DNA of 64,000 bases. It comes from Rhododendron vialii (taxonomy: Eukaryota > Streptophyta > Magnoliopsida > Ericales > Ericaceae). The notes beneath the pieces are model-generated. The model searched no databases and was not told the DNA's origin. It saw nothing but the letters and a program-made list of their open reading frames with translations. Position 1 is the stretch's first letter; each line of letters starts with the position of its first letter. The translations under genes were made by a program, and so were the position numbers. Where the stretch lies: positions 4,074,501-4,138,500 of the forward strand of contig NC_080564.1 in NCBI RefSeq assembly GCF_030253575.1, read 5' to 3'. Positions 22,401 through 32,161 of the stretch are shown one piece after another.

Positions 22401-25400
22401 AACCACTAAAGTTCTGGTTGTTTTTAACTGGCATGTGACGAAAACTGAAGAGAACATTACTTTACTGCACAAATGTCTCTCAAGACAACAAGGTACAACC
22501 TAAAGCGACTTCAAGCTCGTGAGCCTTCCCAAGCAAGTAGGCACCTGATTGAGCTTGATTCACACAGTGATACGCTTGGCTTGATAGCTTGAGCGAGTTT
22601 TTCACCCAAATGATAGCAAGCCAATCTCGAGCACCTCTGTTCATTTTGCAGGCGTATGTTTCACACACTGCTCCATGCATTTCGAGTGCTCACATAGTCA
22701 AAATTATGTTATGTGGTGTCCTTGCATGCATGAATATGCCAAATATTCAGCGTAAGCACTGACCTGAATTTCTCGCAAGCCCAGTGCTTTACCAATGGTT
22801 GTGGCAGTCAAATCACTACCACCCCTACCCAATGTAGTGATTGCACAAGATCTCCAGCCCTGTGATCATAATGGCGAAGAACATCATTACTGCAATTCCG
22901 GAAATGAACACCATGCAAGCAAATAAAGACTGTTTCAAGGTAAACAATTGAGATGAAAGCAAGGCAGGAAGACCTTTCCAAGGAAGCCAGTAATGACAGG
23001 AATTGCAGGATCATTAACCCAATCACTGTGTAACCTCTTTGCAACAGCAGGATAAGTTGCTTCCAGAATATCCGCATTTGTGAAGTCATCTGTTGTTAGG
23101 AACCCAATGGCAAACGCATCATACTGCATAATGATATACAGCATAATTAGTGGCATTGTAGAAATCACTAAAAAAATGCACCTAACAGTGCAAAAGAGAC
23201 GTTCTATCCAGCAGGAATCATGATAAAGACTGTACAAATTTCAGGTCATAAATAATACTCAAGTTTTTAAGAAATCCTGCACCATTAATGGACATTAAGC
23301 AGAAGGAAACATTTACAGGCATTTGGCCCATCAAATACCTATGATTGAATGACTTTAAAATCAGGTTATATCTTCAATTTTGTTGAACTTCTTTAAACTT
23401 GAAATGAAGAGTAAGTTTCTAACAGAAATCATTACCATAAAGAAACAACAGCTTCCGAACATAGATCATTTAGAAGTTTCATCGAATTAAGATTAGTGCC
23501 TTTCCTTGCCAATATGGCTTCATCAAACAAATCAACAAGTTATCAATCAGTATATGTTTCCTGTAATAATTTTTTGTTGCTCTGGTAAGAAATGAATAGG
23601 AACAGACAAGCTAGAAACCAATGCATAGATGAAGGCTCAAGAGGATCAAGACGGCTCTGGCAATGACACATGCACAAGAACCCAATAGACAAACCTACAA
23701 CAGGATTGTTCCATGGATCTCTAGGTATCAATAAATGCACAAGCACAAGAAACATATTAAATGCAACAAAATCAAAAGTCTACATAACCCTTTCCATTTA
23801 TGTATCACATGTGATCTTTCCTTATCACTTATCAGGTGCCTTAACATGGCCCATTCTAGGTCAAGCAAAATTTATCAACCAAAATGCGGCTAAAAAATTA
23901 TTAGAGTAGCGTAGAAAAGAGAGTGATAGGACGTTCCCAACCTAAATTTCTCAATCATGAAGTTCAATCACAATATAACACAATCAAAAGTCTGACAACT
24001 TTCTTCAGCGTTGAATAAACTTCATTATTTCATTGGTCACTGAAGAATATACACATACTAATCACAGAATTTTAAGTAAGCAGTCAGAAGAGAACATACT
24101 TGGCGAGCTTTAACACCAACTTTATTTAAATAGGCAGCAAAAATTCTAGTCGACATGCACTCCCCAAATGAGACTAAGTAGTCTTTGGTGCGTAAAGTCA
24201 ACTCTTTCACTTGAGCAATTCCCTTTAGAAGTTGCTCTAATTCTTCTAGGTGAGCTGTAAAATATTTCAAAAGCACGATATGACAACAGCATATATGAGT
24301 AAGAATGCATGACATCTGCAGTGAACAGACATGTGAAAAAGGAACACAATTTAAAGCCTGGAAATAGGTGTTGAACAAATCAAACTTAGAGGAGAGTCAT
24401 GAATGTGGAATAAGTCAGTATCTCACTGAACTGGCATTAGATCAACGTCGACAATTTTTTGTAAGAAGTTAGATCTAAGTGAACTTGTCATAGTGGTGAC
24501 TCGTGAGCTGCATTATGAATACAAAACCTTTTGTGGGGGTATGTAAGAGATCAATAAAGCTGGCATCTTCAGTCAGTTTCTTGAAGAACAAGTCCATAAT
24601 TGAAATGCAAACCGCTTAAAATCATTCCAAATCTGTTTTCAATTGCCGTCAATAAACAACCTATTCTCTGCAGCTAACACACCAGAAACAGATTCTGAGA
24701 AAACAAGTCATGTGCTTAAAATCTTCCAAATACAAAGGAACCCAGATGATCTCTAAAGATATCTAACAGAACCTGACACAATCTCTCCATGAAACCAAAA
24801 CAGGCAATGGCATACCGTGAGTGGTGGTGAGGATAAGATTAACAAATTATGAGAAGTTAGCATCTGGAAATTTTCTTTGAGGAAAAGAGAAATAGCAAAA
24901 GCTTAGCTGAAGAATTCTTGTCAACAACAAAAGAAATGTTACAGGAAATTAGGAACTCACTTGAAACAGCAGATCTATCAACACCCAGCTCATCAGCAGC
25001 CCTAATAATGCAAAATTTTGACAGATAAGAAAAGATCTAGTAGCTAAAGTACAATGGTAATTCGGGATCGAAACAAAAGTTTTCAACCTGAGATGCAGTT
25101 CCTTCACAAAGCTCAACTCCTCAATATCTGAGACATTAGAAATACCACAACTGACAGCCTTTTCCCCAGCCTAGTACACAACCAATTTCAATTGGCATTT
25201 GTTGAATTACAAGATTGAAATAAAAAATGAGTATGTTGGTAAGTAAAAGTACCAATATGAGTTTGTTAGTTGTCTTTCCCATAGCTGAGAGAACTATCAC
25301 AGGTCTTTCTTCCGGAAAGCTGCGAATAAGGTCAGCAACCTCTCTCATCCTCTCAGCTGACGCCACCGATGATCCACCAAACTTCATGACGCATGTCAGC

Positions 25401-25660
25401 TGATTTAATACCCCGTTGCAACTTTGATTCTCAGTTTTGCTCCACTCCAGCAAATCAACTGATCTTTTCTCGCAACTCACTCTTAAAACTCTACTTCGAC
25501 AACAACTCTCCACAGTCCTACCGCATAATCCAGAACCCAAAGCCCCAGATATAGTAAAATGAACACGATTTAACGAGGGAATAAGTTGGCCTTGCAAATG
25601 CCTCCTTGAAAAAGTAGAGTGAGGAGTTCTGACTCCGCGTAAATGCATTGTGGTTGCCAT
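19453..25660 (-). CDS. Monofunctional aspartokinase, chloroplastic, 13 exons
   Basis: Exons 25660-25253, 25170-25088, 25001-24961, 24254-24100, 23123-22974, 22859-22764, 21901-21785, 21463-21344, 21256-21164, 21065-20949, 20627-20511, 20125-20063 and 19596-19453 join in phase to 567 residues. A plastid transit peptide of about 90 residues precedes the kinase start [19 protein letters not shown]. Kinase motifs include [41 protein letters not shown] and [14 protein letters not shown]. Two C-terminal ACT domains follow (exons 9-13: [20 protein letters not shown], then [20 protein letters not shown]). There is no homoserine dehydrogenase part, so it is the Lys-inhibited monofunctional type (AK-LYS), catalysing ATP-dependent phosphorylation of aspartate, the first step to Lys, Thr, Met and Ile. 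Intron 10 has a GC donor (cag|gcaagc). Arabidopsis homologues are of nearly the same length. Confidence 0.96.
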
Positions 25661-25883
25661 TCCTAAATGACTTAAATATCTAAACTAGTCTAACAAAAAG
25701 GCAAGAGATTGAGGGGCGAAAAACTGATTTTTCGACAAATAATAGAAGTGGGATTTCCCAATCAATTAATAAATCGAGTAAAGTTTGTCACTTGTGACAA
25801 AAATCTTTGCCAAGAATTAACAATTGCCCTGAATGAATTCCACGCACGTGACTTCTCTGTTCAGAAGCTCATCTGCCAAACCA

Positions 25884-26130
25884 CCTGCGAATAACAATTT
25901 AATCGTCCGAATTAATTCAAAACCAAAGAAAATTACAACTATCACTAATTCGAAGAATGAATTAATTCAAAGAAACGCTAATTCGAGGTCTCGTGCGGGA
26001 AAAATTGAATGTTGCTCTGATAAACGAAAGGTTTAGCACGAATTACACGCATTAGTTCGTCAATGTCAGATCGCAACAAACTGATTCAATGATGTGCGAG
26101 GGGAAAATCATTATAGGGATCGGAACATAC
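25884..26130 (-). other. Probable 5' UTR intron of aspartokinase
   Basis: On the minus strand a strong donor (ctcaag|gtatgttcc at 26131/26130) and acceptor (ttattcgcag|gtgg at 25884/25883) lie upstream of the ATG at 25660 with no coding sequence between. A CT-rich leader and a TATA-like tatatag near 26383-26390 lie further up. Inferred from splice signals only. Confidence 0.55.
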
Positions 26131-26456
26131 CTTGAGATGGTTTTTGAACGTAGAAGTCTTGAAAACTAGAGAAGAGGTCTAGGGTTTTTAGTGGGTTCTC
26201 AATTATACTTTTCAGAGACTCTCTCTCTCTGTGTGTGGCCGGAAGCTTCGGGGCTCTGAAGGAATGGAATGCGATAAAAAATGTGACCGAAAACAGAGCC
26301 CCGGCGGCGCACGCTGAATATTAAGCGTAGCTGACTCTCTCCCTCTCTCTCTCTTTCTCTGTTTGGTTTCCCCGTAAGTCTGTTCTATATAGTACTCCCC
26401 AACAAAGATTGTCCGAATCACACGTTTAACTCAACTTTAGGAAGAAAAATAATGGA

Positions 26457-26967
26457 TAAACTATAGTTAACCCTCTCTAACTAAGCCTTACGTGCACTTT
26501 GCCTCTTATTTGGCACTCAACCCCCTCTAACTAACTGAAATTCAAACGGTCATAACTTCAAACGGTCATAACTTCTTTGTCTGAAATCGAAAACATGCAA
26601 ATTATATATCGATTTCGAGGTCTTGAAGTCAGCTTTATAATGACACCAAAATCACATCACAATTCAAAGCACACAGAAAGTTATGATCAATACGGTCTTT
26701 TTGTCTACCAGTCCTTACTCTTTTGATCATAACTTTCTGTGTGCTTTGAATTGTGATGTGATTTTGATGTCATTAGAAAGCTGACTTCTAGACCTCGAAA
26801 TCGATATATAATTTGCATGTTTTCGATTTTGGACGAAGAAGTTATGACCATTTGAAATTATGACCGTTTGAATTTCAGTTAGTTAAAGGGGGTTGAGTGC
26901 CAAAAAAAAAAGTTAGAGGGGGCAAAGTGCACGCGAGGCTTAGTTAGAGGGGGTTAACTATAGTTTA
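26457..26967. mobile_element. Near-perfect hairpin element (fold-back MITE), ~510 bp
   Basis: Begins taaactatagttaacc and ends ggttaactatagttta. Arms of about 240 bp mirror each other almost fully: aaagcacacagaaagttatg on the left and cataactttctgtgtgcttt on the right, with atcgatttcgaggtc and its mirror gacctcgaaatcgat. The loop is only about 30-40 bp around 26700. No coding potential. Transcription would give a long double-stranded hairpin. Confidence 0.92.
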
Positions 26968-26979
26968 CTCAAAAATAAT

Positions 26980-27166
26980 CAGTGCCGGGTGGGTAGTCCG
27001 CTCAGCGTATTCGAACCGTCTATTGCATTTTTAGACGGCTTAGATTTGGAGAGAGAAAGTGTTAGAGTGAGAGAAGAGAGAGAGTTTTAATCTGAACCGT
27101 CCAAAAATGTATTAGACGATCCGGATGCACCGAACTAATACCACATGAAATATACCCACCCGGCAC
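26980..27166. mobile_element. MITE, CAGTGCCGRGTGGG family, copy 2
   Basis: Starts cagtgccgggtgggta and ends tacccacccggcacc as its inverted copy. The middle carries agagagaaagtgttagagtg and a mirrored pair of gaaccgtc/gacggctt blocks as in copies 1 and 3. It lies 12 bp from the hairpin element. Confidence 0.85.
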
Positions 27167-28403
27167 CGAACAAATTCTCCTACTTTAGGGGTTGAGAGGG
27201 TCCATGAAACACCTCTATGGAAGTGATCTGAATGTGAACCGTTGGATAGCTTTTCTTGGGCACTTTCATGGATATGTTTTTATGTGTCATAACATTTCTA
27301 TTAAGTTTAAAATTATCGGTAGATTTAGACCATCTATTTTATGAACTAAAATTTAAATTTTGATATACGTATTGATGTCTAATCAAGTTGATTTTTTTTA
27401 CAGGAATACACTACTATGCAGGTCTTGCAAAATGAACATTTAGATTACGACAATGCATAAGTAGACTCACAATAATGGTGGTAAAAAAGTGAATTTTTAA
27501 AACTTGCAGTGTAAATAATTTATATATATTAATTCAAAATGGTGAGTACAAGCCGGCTGGATCAAACCTATGTCTCTGTCCTAGAGTTCGAATCCGTTGG
27601 CACATGTATGAGTTTAAATTGATTCCACCACAGGTGAAAAATGTGGATTTTCCACAATTATCATTTGTGAGTTCCATCGTACATTTTATTGTAGTAATAT
27701 GAACTATTTATTTTGGTAAAGCCCGCAATGTAGGATATTCACGAAAAAATGAGCTTGATCGAGCATCGATTAATATGTCAAAAATTAAATTATGTTTTAT
27801 AAGATAATTGACTTTGAACATTCAAATGATTGACTGTCCATTTTAAAAAACAAAATTCAATTTTTGATATATCTATTGATGTCCAATCAAATTGTTTTTC
27901 TGTGTGAATACACTACTACGCAAGTTTTGAAAGATGAACAATTTAAATTATAACAACAGATGTACGATGAGACCCATAAATAGTGGCGAAAACACCATGG
28001 TTTCCACCTATGACACATAACATAGAATTTCATCCCGGCATATATACTTGACTTTCCAAATTCATTTGACCATTGGAATTTGGAATTCTCTGTGTGGCAA
28101 GTTGTCAACTGGCTAGGTTCCAACACAGAGTTTCGTGGCAATTCAAAAAAAACTAAGAGTTAACCTCAAGGGCTGGCCAAGTAATCTTGGCTTGAAATTT
28201 AGGGGTTTGCTCTATTTTATATAAGATTCGATTTTTTTTGCTAATAATTTTTGAGACCACCTCACCTCCACGTGTAAGCGTGTGAAACGACTGTGATAGA
28301 GGTTATAAGAAGACACCCTGTATTATCAAAACAAAAGAAAAACAAAACTACTAAAATAGAGTTTCGTGTGATGCGATGGGTGTAGTTTTTTTTTACTTCG
28401 GGT

Positions 28404-28612
28404 TGGTGCTGCAAAGCACGGTGCTGCACACCTTTGAGTAGTCGAATCGAGCATCCGACGGCTCGGATCTTTTCTCGGCAATCAAAGATCGAGAGCCGTT
28501 CATTGCCGAGATGAGATCTGAGCCGTCGGATGCACGATCCGAATGCATCCGGCGGCTCGGAGGTGCACACTACAGTTCTGCGCACACCACTACACAACAC
28601 CATCTCCATTCG
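28404..28612. mobile_element. MITE with GGTGCTGTGCA-type ends, copy 1
   Basis: Left part ggtgctgcaaagcacggtgc, right part gcacaccactacacaacacc. The interior has mirrored blocks gcatccgacggctcggatc and gagccgtcggatgc. Related to the shorter element at 30077-30210 by its ends and by the gagccgtc core. Confidence 0.65.
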
Positions 28613-28660
28613 TTTTTTTTGGTTTTTGCCCTGTTTAGACGTTGGTGGGGATTGTGGAAT

Positions 28661-28970
28661 CAGAAAGTCTGCTTGCACAGCAAAGGCTGCACAGTAGCCG
28701 TGCACAGACTAGTTTTGCGCCCGTCTCGGGTCTCGCAAAGATGATCGGAGCCGCTCATTTTGTTCAAAATGGCTAAATTTTGAAGCAAAGTTAGATGATT
28801 CGTAAACACCCTTCCCGATATCGGATTTAGGTGATTTTTTACAGGGACCATAAACGAAGTATTTTGAACAAAATGAGCGGCTCCGATCATCTTTGCGAGA
28901 CCCGAGACGGGCGCAAAACTGGTCTGTGCACGGCTGCTGTGCAGCCTTTGCTGTGCAAGTAGCAGCGTTG
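28661..28970. mobile_element. Mutator-type MITE with 100-bp TIRs and 9-bp target duplication
   Basis: The 9-bp ttgtggaat is present at 28652-28660 and again at 28971-28979, directly flanking the element. Arms 28671-28769 and 28862-28960 are inverted copies about 98% alike (gcttgcacagcaaaggctgc and cgcaaagatgatcggagccg visible in both). A 9-bp duplication with long TIRs is the mark of Mutator-like elements. About 310 bp, non-coding. Confidence 0.88.
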
Positions 28971-29412
28971 TTGTGGAATATAGAAAGGCAAGCAACCAGC
29001 CGACAGTGAACAAAAAGACCGATCAGATCCCATTATTTGGTGATTTCTTAGATTTTTTCTCCCCAGTCAGACTCCACTAATGGAACAATATAATTGGCCT
29101 ATCATTTCACAGGAGAGGGTGGGATCGGAAAAAGAAAAAACATTCGAGAGGCCACGATTTAGTTTTATTATTAGGATTAAAAAAAAAGTAGGAGTGGCAA
29201 ACATTATCTTTCCTTATAACAATTGATGGCTGAACTGGTTTACGTATACCTCGATTAACTTTCTATCGAAACAGAAAGATCAACGTATAGTTTTGCACAA
29301 AGTACCTGTTTGGCCCCCCATTAATCAATCTTGCATTTTCGAATTCTAGCTGTTTGGAAAGTCATTATGCATTGATTTTTGGCATTATAAAAAACTAAAG
29401 AGAGCTGCTATA

Positions 29413-29696
29413 AGTACCGACGAGTAGCGTAGGAAAATCGTACCGACGGTCGCACCGGGCCGTCTCCGGCCACTGAACAGCCGATCCGAGCCGTCCTGTA
29501 TACACGAAAAAAGGGTGTTTAGATCAAGTACCCTACACACATCGGATGCCGTTGATTCTCGCGTAGACCCCCTCATTTTTTTTTTTTAGAATTTTTAGAC
29601 GACTCGGACTCGGATCGGCCGTCCGGTGGCCGGAGACGGCCTGGCGCGGCCGTCGGTACGATTTCCATACATTTCTCGTCGGTACTGATAGGTTTT
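29413..29696. mobile_element. Inverted-repeat element, AGTACCGACGA ends
   Basis: Starts agtaccgacgagtagcgtag and ends cgtcggtact. Subterminal blocks gtaccgacggtcgcaccggg and ggcgcggccgtcggtac, plus ccgtctccggccac and gtggccggagacgg, mirror each other, giving arms near 85 bp around a non-coding centre. Confidence 0.82.
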
Positions 29697-30076
29697 CTGA
29701 TAAAGAATAAACTGAACGATGGGAAATTCATAAATCACCCCAGAATGAGCTTTTTGAACTTTGAGTGTATTATACACACATCCCACGAACACTTTTATAG
29801 TTCCAATCTAGAATCTAAAAAGTAAAGTTTGTGCGCAAAGGATTAAATAAATAAAGGAGAATAAATAAAAATTCATACTAGAGCTCATGAAACGGTAACA
29901 ACTGGAACAAAATGCTGCTCTGAGACATCATTCAAGCAAGGATCTTTTTAACCTTCTTCATTTGTTGTGTACATTGATCAATCTTGATTGTTCTGTGTTA
30001 GATTTACCAAAACCAACAGGCCATAGCTCATGGAAAAAACTAAATACAACATAATTCTAAAGCCCTTTCGGAAACG

Positions 30077-30210
30077 GGGATGGTGCTGTGCAGGCGGTGC
30101 ACAAATCCGAGCCGTCCGTTCGGCAATCCAATAGACCATTGGATCGCCGAACAGACGGTTCCGATGGTGCACGGCACGGTGCTGTGTACCCCTGCACAAC
30201 TCCATCCCCC
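30077..30210. mobile_element. MITE with GGTGCTGTGCA-type ends, copy 2
   Basis: Starts ggggatggtgctgtgcagg and ends cctgcacaactccatcccc. The middle contains the mirrored ttcggcaatccaatagacc and gccgaacag blocks. Only about 135 bp. Lies 80 bp downstream of the RNase H-like stop codon, so it may be within that transcript. Confidence 0.75.
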
Positions 30211-30292
30211 GTTCCAGCCTTTTCAATGCAAAAGTATCATATATATCAAACCAAAGCAATGGTGTTTCTAATGGCCCTGGCTATAGACTGCT

Positions 30293-30850
30293 TCAAGCAA
30301 ACAGATCCTCAAGTGATGGAGATACCCAAACACGAAGATTCGGAAGCCCCGTGCCTCTCTTTGCCAACTCAATTGCCATTGAATTAGCTTCCTCGTAAAC
30401 ATGTCGAATCACGGGCTCTATCCCCGCCGACAGCTCGAAAATCTCAGACAATGCTTCAGCAACTCTCGTCGGTGGCTCAGGGCCACCGTTCATCCACCTG
30501 ATAATGCGGACATCATCTCCCTCCATGATCAATTTTCTAACGGGAGAAAACAAGTATTGCAAACATCTCAATCCTTGCCTCAGTGCCTCTGCATTTGCAA
30601 CCACCGTATCCGCTCCCCCAATGCTGCCACTATACATAGCCAAACAACTCCCATGTTCATTGCGGAAGATTCCACCAAATCCCGCTGGTGCATTTCCACC
30701 ATCACTTGTGCATTTTCCGCTGAAATTCAGCTTGACCCAACCAGCATGAGGCGGCCTCCAAAAGCAATGCATTCTACGAGTATTGCGATACGTAAAATCC
30801 ATTTCGGTCCAACAATAGACAGAAGGGTCAGTGTTTTGGAACGGTTCCAT
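30293..30850 (-). CDS. RNase H-like (RVT_3) domain protein, probably catalytically altered
   Basis: Open frame of 185 residues from the ATG at 30850. An upstream acceptor-like catgtag at about 30868 leaves open an extra 5' exon. From residue about 34 it matches the plant RVT_3/RNase H fold: FWRPPHAGWVKLNFSGKCTS, then APAGFGGIFRNEHGSCL, NAEALRQGLRCL, LIMEGDDVRIIRWM and HVYEEANSMAIELAKRG. The usual first Asp (NxDG) is Ser (NFSG) and the last (ANxxAD) is Ile, while the Glu of AEAL and an Asp of EGDD remain. RNA cleavage is therefore doubtful. Such domains are common in plants as LINE-derived or domesticated genes; the function is unknown. It lies about 380 bp downstream of the SRR1-like locus on the same strand. 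Confidence 0.6.
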   Translation of the reverse strand: MEPFQNTDPSVYCWTEMDFTYRNTRRMHCFWRPPHAGWVKLNFSGKCTSDGGNAPAGFGGIFRNEHGSCLAMYSGSIGGADTVVANAEALRQGLRCLQYLFSPVRKLIMEGDDVRIIRWMNGGPEPPTRVAEALSEIFELSAGIEPVIRHVYEEANSMAIELAKRGTGLPNLRVWVSPSLEDLFA

Positions 30851-31231
30851 AACGTATTGTTCTTCCAAGCTACATGATATTACGAAAGTTAGTACTGGCA
30901 TTATGCTCAGAGGAAAAATTTAGAGTAGATACCATGTTGGTTACAAATATGAAGTATTTGGAATGGTGTTAACTTCGTTACTTTCTCAGAAGTCTATAGT
31001 CACACGGACGCTTGTCGAGCCTTCTTGACTTCAGTCTTACATCCATTGGAGGATCACCTATTGACAAAGACAAACATGCAGGATAAGGATAACGGGTAGT
31101 GTTTCGTTGACTGGAATGAAATGATCATTCCCGTCGGATGCTCTTTTTGACGTTGGGTTTGTTAAAAGAATCATCACAGACCATTTTAGGTGAATGGCCA
31201 TTCTATTTGAAGACCAAACTACATAGAAATG

Positions 31232-32161
31232 TTACAAGTAGCAATAACAACGAGAAGAATGACATGAAATATTACCAGGCAACAAGTTCTCCAAGTTAAG
31301 GTCTAAATCCAAGTGGAAGAAATGCCACGAAAACCCATTAACTACCCGACTGTAACCTCTGTCGATCTTTACCTCTGTCATATGCTTCTTGATGGCTCCA
31401 ACATACTCTAATCTCTCCCGTAGACGGTTGAGTAAATCTTTCCATTTGAAACAAACTTTTTTGAGAAATTCCGGCATCCTCCTGCCATTTCTTCCAAGCT
31501 GTTGCTTAGTACAACCATCTTGTTTAGCCTGGTAGGACACCAATTTGCCTCCAACAAGTTCCCCACAAGGTCATTGTCTAGATATGGCAAAAAGAACAAT
31601 GTCGGTTTCTCAACCTGTCTCTTACATTGCTCATTAATGGCAAGAACACTGCATCCAAACATCTCCACGACCTTACAATCAGCAGGAGACATCATTGGAT
31701 CAAACACTTCAACCCCTCCAATCCAATGCGAAAAATCACGTTTCAACAATATGACTAGGGCAAGTTGATATTGTGAGATATAGCTATACTCCATGCTACC
31801 AAGACCATATATCACCATTTGCAAACATGAGTTGGGTCCCAGCACACGCCTCATATTGCTTTGAATGATTCTTCAACTTCCTGTATGGTGATATCCATCT
31901 CTTTCTTTAACCTCCCAGCCTCGTCCTCCACGTTTACATCACCGTCAGAAGCTACTGAGAACTCAATGGACCTTTCTTCACCCAAGGCCATAATTGCTAT
32001 CAGTTCTTCCTTTAATTTAGTATATCGGACCCTGCTTGGAGGGAAGTCTGATGCCTCCCAATTGCTGAACAGCATGTCATGATTTATACAAAGATCGCAG
32101 ACTTCAGTTTGAATCCCAGTTGTTGAAGGTTCTGACATCTGTTTATTCATCTCAAATTGCA
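31232..32161 (-). pseudogene. SRR1-like (SENSITIVITY TO RED LIGHT REDUCED 1) gene with broken frame
   Basis: Three overlapping open frames on the minus strand carry consecutive parts of one protein. The first (to 31851) has RVRYTKLKEELIAIMALGEE. The second (31854-31408) has the SRR1 core MVIYGLGSMEYSYISQYQLA, GGVEVFDPMMSPADCKV, MFGCSVLAINEQCKRQ and PTLFFLPYLDNDLVGNLLEA. The third (from about 31480) holds the tail with NGFSWHFFHLDLD. The frame changes near 31851 and again near 31460-31480 with no intron signals at either place. Arabidopsis SRR1 acts in phytochrome B signalling, the clock and flowering time. A gcag acceptor at 32162 suggests an upstream exon that I could not place. Either a young pseudogene or two indel errors in the assembly. 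Confidence 0.7.

Larger units (their letters stand above)
27167..30292. other. Gene-free, transposon-rich intergenic region
   Basis: Apart from the inverted-repeat elements at 28404-28612, 28661-28970, 29413-29696 and 30077-30210, I see an AT-rich stretch with a B-box-like gttcgaatcc (near 27587) and a SINE-head fragment (ctcaagggctggccaagtaa, about 28166). No protein-coding gene is supported. Confidence 0.6.

Noticed and set aside
27540-27620. Possible tRNA gene or SINE because of gttcgaatcc
   Set aside because: I could not form acceptor or anticodon stems around it, and the A-box is weak.
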